A DNA stretch of 64,000 bases, from positions 223,501-287,500 of the forward strand of contig JACSYO010001998.1 in assembly GCA_016806645.1 (NCBI GenBank), in the 5' to 3' direction. The stretch is from Ophiodon elongatus (lineage: Eukaryota > Chordata > Actinopteri > Perciformes > Hexagrammidae). The stretch's first letter is position 1, and each line of letters opens with the position of its first letter. Below are positions 1-11,319 of the stretch, piece after piece. The notes beneath the pieces were generated by a model, which saw nothing but the letters and a program-made list of their open reading frames with translations, did no database searches and was not told the origin of the DNA. A program made the position numbers and the translations under genes.

Positions 1-1311
1 GAGATTCATAGGCCCTTGTAGAAGCAGGACAGTACACGCTCTAATGGGAGGGCAGACTTATTGGATTTCTCTTTTTTTCTTATTCCTTATCTTCAACCAG
101 TCCAGTCTTTCAGGACAACACCTTCCTCTCCCAGCATCACTGGAACAAAAGAAGAAACCAAAATAGGAGTTGCTCAGGGATTTGGTGAGGCTCGTTGATC
201 CGGAACAATACAGAGCGAGTGTGAGGAATTATGCGCAACGCACGGAAGCTCATATCTGTTCTGTTTTAGAGTTGTTTTTATTGCATTATCTCCTCCACCC
301 TGTTCTTCCTCTAAAACCAACACTTGTACTGTCTCTGCTTCCTGGGAATGGACCATAAAAAACGCATTAATGTGTACATAAATGCACAGAAACACACAGA
401 CGTAGTGCTACGGAGTCTGACGTTATACACACATACACATAAAAAGGATATTAGGGAATATACAGGAAGTCAAATGAGTCTCTGGAGACGCACTTATCCG
501 GGTTTAATAATCCAGAACCGTCCTGCACGCAGACACTGCACATTTACATATATAATGAATGCACATAAATGCATAATAGAAACCAACTTGGAAGTACTAG
601 TGGCCATTAATATAACACACATCTATTTATTAATAAATTAGAATCAGTTCTGTGTCCAATTATTAACTTGTTTTCATGAAGATATTTTCCTGCTGTTTCT
701 GTTTTGTCAAAGAATTTGTGAAAGTCCAAAGCGGCGTCTTCAAATTCCTTTTCAAAACCCCAATGACATTTCATTTGCAATGATATGAAATGGGGAAAAG
801 CAGCAAATCAAATATTTTTTTACCTAAGATTAATCTATTAATTTGATATTCTACCAGAAACAACAGTAAGCAGTTAATAATATCAGATTAAGTGATAAAG
901 GAAACAACCAGTTATAGTTGTGATCTTAGGGTCGTTATGAAGCAGCTGCAGTAGATGTTGATGGTTCAGAAGTCTCTTTCCAACAGACTAACGTGCTGCA
1001 GCATGCATCAGGTCCGTGCTCGTATGCCCTCCTGTGGGCGGCCTGCAGTGTCTGTGCTTTAATGCATTGTACGTCATTGTTGGACAGGATGGCCATTCCT
1101 GCCTCTCGGTAACACCTGGGCCCGGCGTTGCCAAAAGCGAGGTCCGCTTGCTCATCACACAGACTCCTTCTCTGCCTCGTCTCCTGCCTCCTAAAAGGAC
1201 GGCAGCATCGCCTCGGTTGTCTTTTGGTTCCTTTTGCACTCCTCACAACAGGAGCCTCACCGCTAATGCTTAGCTTAGACTTCCGAGTCTACTGACACGC
1301 CCGCCCGCCTG

Positions 1312-1316
<5 letters not shown>
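1..1316. other. Non-coding stretch, no gene seen
   Basis: Both strands were read. Only short stop-limited frames without motifs or splice structure are present. The segment around 930-1270 is somewhat more GC-rich but shows no exon I can defend. Confidence 0.6.

Positions 1317-1318
<2 letters not shown>

Positions 1319-1362
<44 letters not shown>
1319..1362. repeat. (CA)n microsatellite
   Basis: Uninterrupted CA dinucleotide tract of about 44 bp, preceded by a CCCACC-rich ramp. This is typical of teleost intergenic DNA. Confidence 0.97.
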
Positions 1363-1364
<2 letters not shown>

Positions 1365-1639
1365 TGGTCGTGTTCAGCTACGTATCTAAATCAAGCCAAT
1401 TTCAAACCACTGCTCAAAATAGCACTCTATTCCCATCAGAACCGACGTGGTCTGAATGGATAGTCACGGCTGAGGGCGCTGAAATTATTTCTCACATTGA
1501 CTTGACGACTGCTACCAGCTTTGAGATGAAACGGTAAAACCCGCATACTTTCATTTCACTTCAAGAATAGAAATAATAGATGATTAGTTTAGTTCGCTGT
1601 GTCTCAACACGTTCTCACTGCCGACTTGTCAAATGCAGA

Positions 1640-1830
1640 CGCTTGGTCAGTGGTCCAACACTTCCAACTATGGCGCTCTAGGTAGCCCTTTGGCGTCAGT
1701 GTCTTTTTGTTCAAAATAAACTTCCGACACAGGTGCACTTAGTTTTTTAGGTTTAGGCAACAAAACTACCTGGTTAGGCTTTGGATAAGATCGTGGTTTG
1801 AGTTATGAAAAGTTTGTTGCATGAAATAAG
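1640..1830 (+). repeat. Dispersed repeat family C, copy 1
   Basis: Contains the family signature GTTTAGGCAACAAAACTACC followed by a TTGGTTAGG-like motif and a 'gatcgtggtttgagtta' segment. The same order of motifs recurs near 33.4, 38.1 and 53.3 kb on the plus strand and near 29.9, 56.9 and 57.9 kb on the minus strand. No terminal repeats or coding capacity were seen. Confidence 0.6.
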
Positions 1831-1989
1831 TATGTTTATACTCCTGAAAGCGACTGTACGGACTGTCAGACCCTGCTGAAGTAAAATGAGAAGTTTTCTA
1901 AAAGAGACTCTGGTGCTCAGCAAACAACTTTTGTCCAAAGGAAACACCAAAATCAACACTTTCCTTGTAGTAGCCTCACGTTAATGTTG

Positions 1990-3700
1990 TCTTATTGCAC
2001 AGAAAGGCCTAAAGAAAATAGTAATTCAGGGGTCCTGGGCGATAATACCATTCCAAACAAAAACAGCTGGGGATCACTTTGTGTGAGGAGATATAAATTC
2101 AACCTGATTCCTTTGCTGATCATTGCAAACCATTTCCCCATCACGTCACAGGACAAGTAGCCTGGAAGCTCCGTTTCCAGCTGTCCATCGTTATTCAAGT
2201 CGAGTTTCCCATCATTTTGGGCACCAATGCTAAAATAAAAAAAAAACTCTTTTCATCATGAGCTCTGTGACAATACAGAGATTAATAAACCAAAGGTTAT
2301 TAATTTCATGCAGCACAATCAGGATCTCTACTTCATTCTCCTCTCCCTGCTTTGAGGATGCTGTGTGTGTGTGTGCGTGCGTGTGCTTCTGCCTTATTGA
2401 ATTCAAATACATATTTGAGTAATGCACATTTTTATGTTAATACGGGCATTTGTTTTGGATGTGTCCCTTATTTATAGCAGCAGCTTTCACAACCACTGAT
2501 AAGCAGAAGAATGTCAAAGCGCCGGTGCGTTTGTGCGTTACGTGCGTGTCCTTTTGTCGGTGCCACACCAATCATTGTAATGACTTTTACAGCTCCTCAT
2601 ATACGGAGGTGGGGGGGGGGGGTAAAAAAAAAGTTCTGTTTCATTAAGTGTGGGTGTGCAGACCTCTATGTGTGTCCTTCCTACAACAGAGATGATTTTC
2701 ATTGCCCATGATAAGCATAATAAAATGTCAACATGTCCATAAATCCTGCCTGTGTTGCCTGTGTGTCTGCTACAGATACCAGCACAGCTCACTCGGGCAA
2801 AATGTGCTGTAAACAAGACGGAGAGGCTCAGGCTCGGAAGCTGTGCTATTGTCCTGTGCTTTTTCTGTAATAATAGTAATATTAATTGTGGTAAATTGGA
2901 AGCTGACTGATGTGTTCATGGGCATCTCAAACATTAAGAAATGTCTCTCTCTCACATCATGTTTGTTCAGGAGTGCTGAAAAAGAGACTTTTATGGATTT
3001 TAGAGGAGCAAAGTGGATTCTGCACCTCTGCAAGGAAACTGCGGCGTCCTCATGGGAGTTTGAGGACTTCTGATGTGTCTCCGGGGGTTTCTGGTGGCAT
3101 GTTACACCAACAAGGATTCATTTTTAAATCTGATTAAATCACGGTTGAACTTTAATGATGTTGCACAAAACTTAAAACTGTAAAACTCTCTCTTAACGTC
3201 TTTAAATCCAATTCTGTTGCACCAACACTTAAAACCCCAATTTAAAATATGAGCCAGTATTAACTATAAACTTACACTTGAGGATGTTTAACTTTTAAAA
3301 GGCTGCCTTTTTGAGATGGATTGATCAGAATAATTAAGTTCCCCAAAGAAAGGAACAGACTCAAGCCAACTGAATTTAACTATGCTGCAGATGAATTTCT
3401 CTCAAGATATCTGTTCAGCAAGGAAACTGTTGGAGCTGACCAGGAAGATGACACTGTCAGGCGTACTATTTTTTTCACTCCTGTAAAAAAGATTTTTCTT
3501 ACCTTTTTCCTTACTGTGTTGTTTATGTGCTGTCTATTATTTGGCCATATTGCTTCATTAATTAAATTTTTCTCAAAGGAGGAGAAATTAGAGCTTCTCT
3601 GTTGAGTCATCATGAGTTACGTTAGGCAAACTGAGTTTTTAGCGAGCTAGCTAGCAAACTATATAACATTTTGATTAGGAAGTGAATGGTCGATAGCAGA
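1990..3700. other. Non-coding stretch with a G tract
   Basis: No supported gene. A run of 12 G occurs at 2611-2622, followed by a short A tract. The frame at 3321-3605 is AT-rich with hydrophobic residues at its end, but it has no recognisable domain and no splice context. Confidence 0.55.
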
Positions 3701-3721
3701 GTGTCTGGTATGGTGGCCTAA

Positions 3722-3912
3722 AGATTGCATCTCTGCTTTTATGCAGATGATGTAGTTCTTCAGAATTCCAAAACTGAGCTTGGAGTTGGGATAGTACAGC
3801 ATTTGTTCTCAATGCATCCTGGTCGCCACGCTGTGAAGGTGTTCATCCAACTCGCAAGGGTCCTCAGGAGTCCAGGCAGAGGAGTTTTTGGTAATTCAAG
3901 GAGACTTATTTA
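3722..3912 (+). pseudogene. LINE reverse transcriptase fragment (YADD motif)
   Basis: A short frame near its start reads LCFYADDVVLQ, which matches the YADD catalytic loop of non-LTR reverse transcriptases (established motif). Only about 60 codons remain, and the sequence stops resembling a polymerase soon after. It is a 5'- and 3'-truncated relic. It ends at the left target duplication of the hAT element, and the SINE-like sequence resumes on the other side of that element. Confidence 0.5.
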
Positions 3913-4984
3913 GTTTAGGACAGGGGTCGGCAACCTGCGGCTCCGGAGCCGCATGCTCTTCAGCCGCATGCTCTTCAGCCCCGTTGTTGCGGCTCCCTGA
4001 GACATTGACAAAAAAACAAAAAAAAGACACAGAGGAAAATAGAGTTTCATTCTGCGTGGATGTATTCATTTCCTTTCACTGCCAACGATAATTGCTTACC
4101 TTAATGCTTTATATGTGGCGATAAGTTAGCAAACAACAAGAAATGTAATGTTAGAAGACACTTCCAGAACAAGCACACAGCTTGGGCTGGAACGTATCAA
4201 GTTGCAGATCAGAGAAAAAGAGCGATTTCTCAACTGCTGCAGCAAACTGAGCAAAGTAAATCTACTTTGACGAAGTGGATCAAGTCTCCTGATCAACTCC
4301 TGCAGGTTCTGAGGCAGCTCATGAGATAGTGAGGACCGTTAGTAGAAACCTATCCGTCCTCGGTGCTCTGACACTCCGGCGTAGTGCAGACGCTCCGTGT
4401 ACACGGAGCAAGAGATATGTGTTTTAAAATGGAAACGTAGTAGTGTGGACATGGCCTATTTATTCCAAAGTTATTTTTATTTAAATAATAAGTTATTGCA
4501 TTTAACCCATCCTTAGCATTGGGCTGCTGTGAAGCGCCTGTGGGTTCAGTGTCTTGCTAAATGACAAGTCGACATGTGGGGAGGCCGGGGATTGAACCTG
4601 CTATCTTGTGGTTACAGGACAGCCACTCTATCCCATGAGCCACAAATATAGGAAGCTCAAAGTCTGCATAGTTCAGTTTTTAATTGACCTCAATGTAGGC
4701 CGATACATGAGTGTGTATTATTTTTTTCTCCTCTTCATGAGAGTTTGATATTGTTATAAACAGGTAAAATAGCAATACAGTGTCAATAATTGTCTATATT
4801 CCTGGTCTATAATTTCATAAATACAACAAGCTATAGATTTTGTGGATACATAATATGACTATATATAAAACTTTATAAGCTGTGATATCAAATAACTTTT
4901 GCGGCTCCAGACAAATTTTATTCGGTGGAAAATAGGGCAAAATGGCTCTTTGGATAGTAAAGGTTGCTGACCCCTGGTCTAGGA
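3913..4984. mobile_element. Non-autonomous hAT-type DNA transposon
   Basis: The element spans 3921-4976. Its left end is CAGGGGTCGGCAACCT and its right end is the inverted CAGGGGTCAGCAACCT, a 16-bp terminal inverted repeat with one mismatch. It is flanked by 8-bp direct repeats, GTTTAGGA (3913-3920) and GTCTAGGA (4977-4984), also with one mismatch. An 8-bp duplication and CAGGGGT-type ends are diagnostic of the hAT superfamily. At 1056 bp it has no intact transposase. 'GCGGCTC' motifs lie just inside each end. A tandem 'CCGCATGCTCTTCAG' duplication lies at 3951-3979. A SINE-like copy is nested inside. Confidence 0.9.
4500..4652 (-). mobile_element. SINE-like repeat family A, nested in the hAT element
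   Basis: The reverse strand carries the family order: a tRNA-like head with a B-box-like CAGGTTCAATCCCC, then 'cacatgtcgacttgtca' and 'caagacactgaaccc'. The same order occurs at 61848-62085 on the plus strand. It lies wholly inside 3921-4976, so it inserted after or with the hAT copy. Confidence 0.6.
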
Positions 4985-5136
4985 AGTCCTGATGGGCAGG
5001 TGGAACCTTGCATTGGTAGCCCCTGCATTCAGTGTGTGAATGGGTGAATGATGTATAGTGTTAAAGCACTTTGAGTGGTTGGGAAGAGTAGAAAGGCCCT
5101 CTACATGAACACGTACAAGTCCATTTACCATTGTCC
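4985..5136 (+). mobile_element. SINE-like repeat family A, 3' part
   Basis: Contains 'gtcctgatgggcaggtgg', 'gtgaatgggtgaatgatg', 'cactttgagtggttggga' and ends 'gtccatttaccatt'. This matches 11070-11310 and 61920-62085 in the same order. The hAT insertion interrupted this unit, because the right target duplication runs directly into it. Confidence 0.65.
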
Positions 5137-5224
5137 ATCATGGCCTAAACAAAAAATAGTTGCATTTTCCTCAACACAACACTCACCCAACTTCTTGATG
5201 GTTGGCAACCAATCCTTACACAAA

Positions 5225-5405
5225 TGACAACCTGTGACTGGGACACGAGGACAGTACCAGAACACTCTGGAAGGGTTATACCGTTTACCCCCTCTGGCCT
5301 GGGAATGCGTGAGATCGCCCAGGTGGAGGTCACACCTAGAAAGAAGGACTTTTGGGCTACCTTGCTTGGTGTGCTGCCACCAAGACAAAATAAAATTCTC
5401 AAAAT
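5225..5405 (+). pseudogene. Non-LTR retrotransposon C-terminal remnant
   Basis: Across shifted frames the plus strand reads like the common fish LINE C-terminus. The 'TRT..TLEGL.RLPPLAWECV' stretch is out of frame and is followed by RKKDFWATLLGVLPPR in frame. The equivalent sequence is on the minus strand at 44644-45190 and the plus strand at 50990-51160. Frame changes show it is dead. Confidence 0.6.
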
Positions 5406-5414
5406 CTGGGTACG

Positions 5415-5470
5415 TTTCAGAAGGCTGCAACCTCTGGTCCTGAAAAGTGAAGCCAATACGGAATTGTCTT
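5415..5470 (+). repeat. Dispersed repeat family B, short fragment
   Basis: 'ggctgcaacctctggtcctga' followed by 'aagtgaagccaata' matches the left part of the copy at 58925. The CAGGGGGCG core is absent here. Confidence 0.45.
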
Positions 5471-5519
5471 AAACCTATTATGATGTCTGAATGAAGCAGA
5501 GAGTTAGCCTTCATCTATT

Positions 5520-6510
5520 GAGCAGCCTTTCTTGAAAGAACGCTTTGTCTCAGCTCGTGCTGCTTGAGTCTTGTCAGATCACAGTGAGAGAAGTGAAAAT
5601 TGTGTGTAATATTCTCACAATCGCAGAAAGTCTTCCATCTGCTCGCTTCTTAAACTAAGTGCATTCAGATTTCCTCACGCTCACTAATCCTGAACCTAAA
5701 ATTAGGGTGCTGTGAGAGATCCGAAAATGCACACATCCTTCCAGTCCTTCTGTTTTTCAAGAACAAACAGTCTGTTACTTTTCCCCTTCCGATCATTCTC
5801 TCCTTCTCTTCTCTTCTTTTCCTGTTCACTTCCTCAATTTGTCTCCTCTTTCTTCGCTTGCTTTCTTTTCGTTCCTTCCTTTCCTCATCCCTTTCCTCAT
5901 TTAATTTCCCCGTTATATTATTTTTAAACTTTTCTGTATATTCTTATCTCTTGGTTTTAGGCGTTGCTGTGGGGGAGATCTGTGTTTCGTATCAAACGTT
6001 AGCGTGCCAAGGTGAACGGCATTCTGGGATTTGAGAACATATTATTGCAAGTTGCTGCTTCAGAACGCACGTAAGATGAGGAGCTGGTTATCAAAAGTTG
6101 CCCACTGGGAACGTTTTAACATAACTACATGAAATATTCAAAGCATCATGTACAGGTTATCCACCCCATATGGAGCCATTATTTAAAGGCACAGCGCAGA
6201 CATGGAGACAACGAAGAGGAAGTAATGGCATTGACATTCTTTCTAAAGACCTGCTCAAATCAACTGCTGCTCTCATAGAATATTCAAAGAGAAAATAACA
6301 AAAAAGAAAGAAAAGAAAACAACCACGCCAGCAGCTCTGAGGGTGGACTTAGTTTGGAAAATGTTGACATGACAAGTTTAAGTTTTTAAAGGCATTTTCG
6401 CGCAAACATTTTCCTTTTTTCTTTCCACTCCTTCATTCCACAGCTGTTAGCAGCAGCTTTTGCGTTTTCTCGCTCGTGTGATGCAGCAAGCGGCATCATG
6501 GGAGATGACA
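5520..6510. other. Non-coding stretch with a pyrimidine-rich tract
   Basis: No gene seen. About 5750-5930 is strongly C/T-biased on the plus strand (TTCC, TCTTTT runs). The frame spanning it is only a by-product of that bias. Confidence 0.6.
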
Positions 6511-6514
6511 CCAG

Positions 6515-6515
<1 letters not shown>

Positions 6516-6546
<31 letters not shown>
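6516..6546. repeat. (CA)n microsatellite
   Basis: Uninterrupted CA tract of 31 bp. Confidence 0.95.
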
Positions 6547-6547
<1 letters not shown>

Positions 6548-6616
6548 ATCAGAGAGGTTTCAATGCTTCAGCACTCCTCATCTCTGAAATATTCATGTTC
6601 GTTTTACAGGTAAAAG

Positions 6617-6649
6617 CGGGGGGGGGTGGGGGGGGAGGAGGTTGGGGGG
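6617..6649. repeat. G-rich tract, potential G-quadruplex
   Basis: Consecutive G runs of 6 or more separated by T, AGGAGG and TT on the plus strand satisfy the usual G3+N1-7 quadruplex pattern. Confidence 0.7.
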
Positions 6650-6699
6650 CAGGAAGAGATCAGAGGAGAAAAAGAACAATGGGGAAAAAAGAGAGCAGA

Positions 6700-8200
6700 C
6701 ACGAGGAGGGAGGATAACAGAAGTTAGTAGAGCAGAAGTTGCACAATGAAATCTGAATTACTATTGACTGACTTTTTGATCACAAAAACTGTTTGTTCAA
6801 TTTCTGATTGACTGGACTGCACTTGCTGTTACCATGGTGACCATGGGTGGACCGAAAACCTGTAAGATTACAACTTTAAACTTGCACTCCTTAAGATGTC
6901 AGTTCGCATTGATTTAGAATTTCCATTCGAGAGAAAACAAAGGAAATATAACAGTCTGGAGTCGTGGGCTGCGTCCGAAATTCCATTCAAACATGCTATT
7001 CTTCAGAATTGTGTGCATGGTTCCATTTATGTTTTTGCATGTGTGTGGACAATAGAGAAACACTTTTCATAATTACAAAACGGTGATCGACCTTTCGTCT
7101 GTCTTTGTCCGTTCCTACCACATCCACCGGCATCGAAACAGGACGGCAGCGGTAAAGTGGTAAACGCCCGCCTCGATTTGATTGGCTGTCTGTGGCAAGC
7201 GTGACATTGAGGAGTGGTGCGATTCTTCGCGCCAGGCGTTGAAAAGTTGAGAATATTGAAACTTTTTATGTGCGTCCAAAAACCACAGAGAAAAACGTGG
7301 GTCAAATAGATGTACCGTAGTAAAACAATGGTTCTGACGACGCGTTCCGGTGTGATCGGGGCCTAAAACGGCATTTCTGGGAATGTTACCACGGACACCC
7401 GGTTTGTAATACTGTTAATAAATAGATATTGCAGAACTTTCATCAGTTGGCCATTGTGTGTGTTACCATGTTAGAATATTGTTATAGACTGATGCCAACC
7501 TTTGATCTTCCGGCATCATTTTAATGGATCCCGGCATCACTCAATGACAGGAGACTCAGCCACCGCCGTCATCACCACGTTTGAAATGACCTGCCAGAAG
7601 AGATTAGGCTTTAATTATCTATGTTTTGTGTTATTTTGTTACTAAAGTGTGGTCCATGGTGACCTGAGACCTCTGATGTATCTATCAAGGTGAAGCTTGT
7701 TGCCGAGGAGCAGATTGCATAGTAACCAAAAAGCTCACTAAAGGAAGCACAGGAAAGCAGAATGTATGGCAACAAAAACCCTGTTGAAGAAAAACACAAT
7801 CACCATCAAGAGTTGACTGTCCAGACTGCTGTAATCTTCAGGAGAAGAAAGGGTAGGCTGACGTGGGCTGCACACCTCAGTTGCCGGCCAATTTGAATGA
7901 CGTTAACGGCGCCAGATCATCTCACAGAGACGGTGCGTGAAGATAAGTGACAGGAGTTGTAGGAACAGGAGGAGCAGGAACGTTGCTGCCTCAAGATCAA
8001 AAGTTGCATTTTGTAGCTGTGAAGTCTTTTACATCACTGACATTGTAAACAAACCCAAAGAGGACAGAGGGAATCAGATGAGTGCAAGAGGAGATGAAAG
8101 AGTGATGAAGACGTCGCTGACTGCAGACGAGCGGCAGAGATCCGGATGAAACGAGAGAGAGAATTCTGCAGCAGACGTCCTCGTCCTGCCCGACTTTGAT
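6700..8200. other. Non-coding stretch
   Basis: No gene supported. At 7200-7360 the motifs 'gcgattcttcgcgcc' and 'ggtgtgatcggggcc' weakly resemble the ends of the terminal-inverted-repeat elements at 31 and 42.5 kb, but no structure can be closed. Confidence 0.5.
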
Positions 8201-8207
8201 GTGTTAG

Positions 8208-8397
8208 CGACGCAGTGAGATTTTGTGCGTTGCGACTGAGCAAGGAGTCTTTTGTCGAGCTGAGGGAGGGTGGGGGGCTGGTGGAGTTCTTTCCTGACCT
8301 GCTCTCAAATGTTCTGTTGTCGGCTGAGTCACTTCTTCTGCTGCTGAGCAAAGACGAGCGCAGTCAGCCAGGAGGGATTGAGCTCATCCCCCAGCCG
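8208..8397 (+). CDS. Possible lone exon, unknown product (weak)
   Basis: A frame of about 63 codons is bounded by a possible acceptor (GTGTTAG before 8208) and a possible donor (GTAGAT at 8398). Its composition is protein-like. It starts RFCALRLSKESFVEL and contains GGGLVEFFPDLLSNVLL and LLLLLSKDERSQPGGIEL. I recognise no family, no neighbouring exon links to it, and the flanking stops are close. It could equally be a chance frame in a GC-richer patch. Confidence 0.13.
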
Positions 8398-8439
8398 GTA
8401 GATACCCCCCACCCCCCTCCCACACACACACAGTGAGTC

Positions 8440-8930
8440 ACACATCATATCTCTATGACTGAGCCTTTCTGCAGGTTAGCACTAGATCAAGAAAATAGAT
8501 ATTTTACCTATTTATTATCATATTCTGTATTTTATAATGCCACCTCTCAGGCACCAAGTTGACTATTGCGCAGCTTTCAGGAAAAGTTGCAACTCCTATC
8601 TCAATGCTGATTTAAACAAGCTGGGAACTGATTAAAATCAATAAATCAGATCAGACATTGATTCGGCAGACATTCACAGAAAAAGCAGGATGTTCAGTCT
8701 GGTTACGGCTGACGAAATTATCTTAACTAAGGTTCAACACCAGAATCATATTCCATAATTTTCCTCTGCAAGCATTCATATGCCTCCCCTCCGCCGGAGC
8801 TCTTTCATTCCACTACTCAACACCATTTAATAATGTAGTAATGAGTATATTCTGAAAAAGGTGCAAGATCCCCAATTGGGAGAATTGTGATTTGCTAGTA
8901 ATGGCTTTCAACATGTCGACGTAGAGCCGG
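8440..8930. other. Non-coding stretch
   Basis: AT-rich, with no frame or repeat identified. Confidence 0.55.
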
Positions 8931-8934
8931 TGGC

Positions 8935-9172
8935 TCGTAACGGTGCAAACTTAGACTGTGTATAAGAAGTGGACGTAGTCATGGTGACGTCACCCGTCAG
9001 TTTACCGTTACGAAGCCTCGACTTCGGTGATTTCACCGTTGCCATTTTTGCAATCAATGAACAGACGTTACCCTTTTTGGAATGCGGAGGAGTGACGTAG
9101 AGACAGTGTATACGTTTCTGGTAGCGGCAGATCAGACTTCCTTGAGGAACCAGAGGAGTCCCCACTCCGGTT
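8935..9172 (-). repeat. Dispersed repeat family B, copy (3' portion plus core edge)
   Basis: The plus strand shows 'tataagaagtggacgtagt' then 'catggtgacgtcaccc', 'acgaagcctcgac' and, at the far side, 'gaggaaccagaggagtcccc'. The same series occurs in reverse at 35575-35968. An internal part is replaced or strongly diverged. Confidence 0.6.
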
Positions 9173-9179
9173 CCGCCGA

Positions 9180-10480
9180 GTGAAAACTACGTTGAAAGTG
9201 CTGGCAGATCCAACATTGTGAAAGTTAAATACAACTCCCTTAAAGAATATTCAGAGCACTAATATTTCTGTCACTGTTGCTTGTTTGCACCATTAGCTGT
9301 GAGCCACAAAGCCAGCCGCCATGTTGAAAGCTGCGTGGAGGCAATAGATATGCTCTCAATTCCGCTTTCAGCACCTCCAGGTAGCAGTCTTTGCTATGAG
9401 GTCTGAGTAACTATTCATTTTCTCTTCCGCGGTGGAAGAAACCGTCCCATTACAACCATACTAATAATACCATGTACAGGACAACATCACAGGGGTTCGA
9501 GGGGCCTCACTTACAGTACCATTCTGCATCTTTTTGGCCCCTCATGACAGTGGAGACGTTGTTTTAGTGAGTGGTCATCCTGCACGGTTCCCAGTTTCCT
9601 CTGAATGAAAATTGCTTCTGAAGGCAATGTTCTAAACTCATGTTGAACGTTGAAGACGAAACAAACATTATTTGGGTGGTCAGTGAGTAGAATGGTAGCT
9701 TTCAGATATACTTGAAAATAATCCACATTCAGATTTGATTAGCAAGTAAACCAACATGAAGGACTGCCAGGCTGCAGCCCTTTAAAAAATGAACTGAGAT
9801 TGTCAACTCAGATTTGTGTTTATAATTCTGACCTGCATTTAACCCGTGTGCGTTTATCAAGAACGACCTCCGATTTAACGGCATAATTTTACTTTATCAA
9901 CGAAAACACAGACACCAGCAGTCGCGCACGTGCACACGCAGCAGACACACATCTCAACAATGTGCTCCAAGCAACGTATTGCAGTATAAAAGGAGTAAAA
10001 ATAGACGGAGAAATGAAAGGGAATGTTTTATCTTGTGTTATATCTGGCAAATACAAAAGGTGTTTTATCTTCTGAAGGCTTTTTTATCCGCTTGTGAAAC
10101 TCAAAGCCGAGCCTTGGATTTAGGACAGTTGTGTGGAGCTCCTTCTCGGCCCCCCTTGTTGACTCACTTAGTGAAGTGAATGTACTGTAGTTTGTCAAAG
10201 TGACAGCGGTGCAGGAAGTGACACAGGAGCAGGTGATGAGCAGATACTGGCACAGCATGGTAACAGGAAGTAAGATTCAGTGCAGCATGGGAAATGCTTA
10301 TGAGTCATCACCATCAAGGTGTTTTCTGTTTGAATGTTTATGTGAAGTTATAGAAAACATTTCTGTCAATCTTGCTGATAGCATGACCGTATATGGTATA
10401 CCATACCAGGGTATATGTACCCCAAAGAAGACTGTTGGTAATTTATCAAATAGTTTTTTCTGCATCGTGGCTACAAGCGA
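9180..10480. other. Non-coding stretch
   Basis: No gene or well-defined repeat. The region 9280-9320 ('gagccacaaagccagccgcc', 'atgttgaaag') is GC-richer and may be more degenerate repeat sequence. Confidence 0.5.
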
Positions 10481-10519
10481 CTATTTTCCTTTACACTTCC
10501 TTGTTGCTACTTCAACCCA

Positions 10520-11030
10520 TTCTCAGTCAGTTACCACCGCCTGGTCAGTTACCACCACCTGGTCCTTTACCACCACCTGGTCAGTGCCCTTTGGCATCAG
10601 AAATCGACACAGGATCGCACACAGCCCCCCTTTAGCGACTGTGTGCACCGCACCAGGCTTTCAACTGACTCCAATGTGAACCCTCCCGGGGCATTAGTGG
10701 ACGGTAAGAAGACGGGACGAAGTACAGAGTGAGTCGGCTTAGGCACGGTGGGAGAGTGGAGATGTTCGGGTCAAACAAACACAGGACTTTTGCCCGGTTG
10801 ACCGGCGTTCGTGTCCCGCGCAAAACTTTCAAGTGAACATTGACATGTTGTCATTAGTCCCGTGAGCCGTCAGTCACACAGTAGTGATGTTTGTCGCCAG
10901 TACGCCAAGTCAATGTTACCCGCACTCTGTTCCTGAACCTGACAAAGTGGTTGTGTTGCCGAAACCTGACTTCCTGTGAAGGCGAAGGTTCATCTTGAAA
11001 GGACACTATAAGTGTAATGAGCCTATTTTG
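10520..11030. repeat. Dispersed repeat family C, long diverged copy
   Basis: The left part ('cctttggcatcagaaatcga', 'cacaggacttttgcccgg', 'gaccggcgttcgtgtcccg') resembles 33300-33420 and 56590-56670. The right part ('gtggttgtgttgccgaaacc') carries the reverse-strand signature. The unit therefore extends well beyond the AACAAAACC core. Confidence 0.5.
10527..10580 (+). repeat. 18-bp tandem repeat, three units
   Basis: TCAGTTACCACCGCCTGG, then TCAGTTACCACCACCTGG, then TCCTTTACCACCACCTGG. A partial fourth unit, TCAGTGCC, follows. Confidence 0.9.
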
Positions 11031-11069
11031 ACACATTGACAGCTAATGCCAGAGGTACGGTACCTGGTC

Positions 11070-11310
11070 GGCTCCTGCAGTCCATGTCGATGTGTCCGTG
11101 AGCAATACACTTAACCCTAAAGCACTCCCATCAGCTTATGATGTGTGAATGTTGTACGAATGTTAGATAGTCCTGATGGGGAGGTGGTACCTTGCATGGT
11201 GGCCCCTACCATCAGTGTATGAATGGGTGAATGATGACGAAAGCGCTTTGAGTGGTCGGGAGACTAAAAGAGTGGCGAGGGGAAGTGAATGAGGGCTATT
11301 GAAAAGCCCC
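11070..11310 (+). mobile_element. SINE-like repeat family A
   Basis: 'gtccatgtcgatgtgtccg', 'tagtcctgatggggaggtgg', 'accttgcatggtggcccc', 'tcagtgtatgaatgggtga' and 'gcgctttgagtggtcgg' appear in the family order. The tRNA-like head is missing (5' truncated), as is the 'gtccatttacca' terminus. Confidence 0.7.
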
Positions 11311-11319
11311 GGTAGTGAC

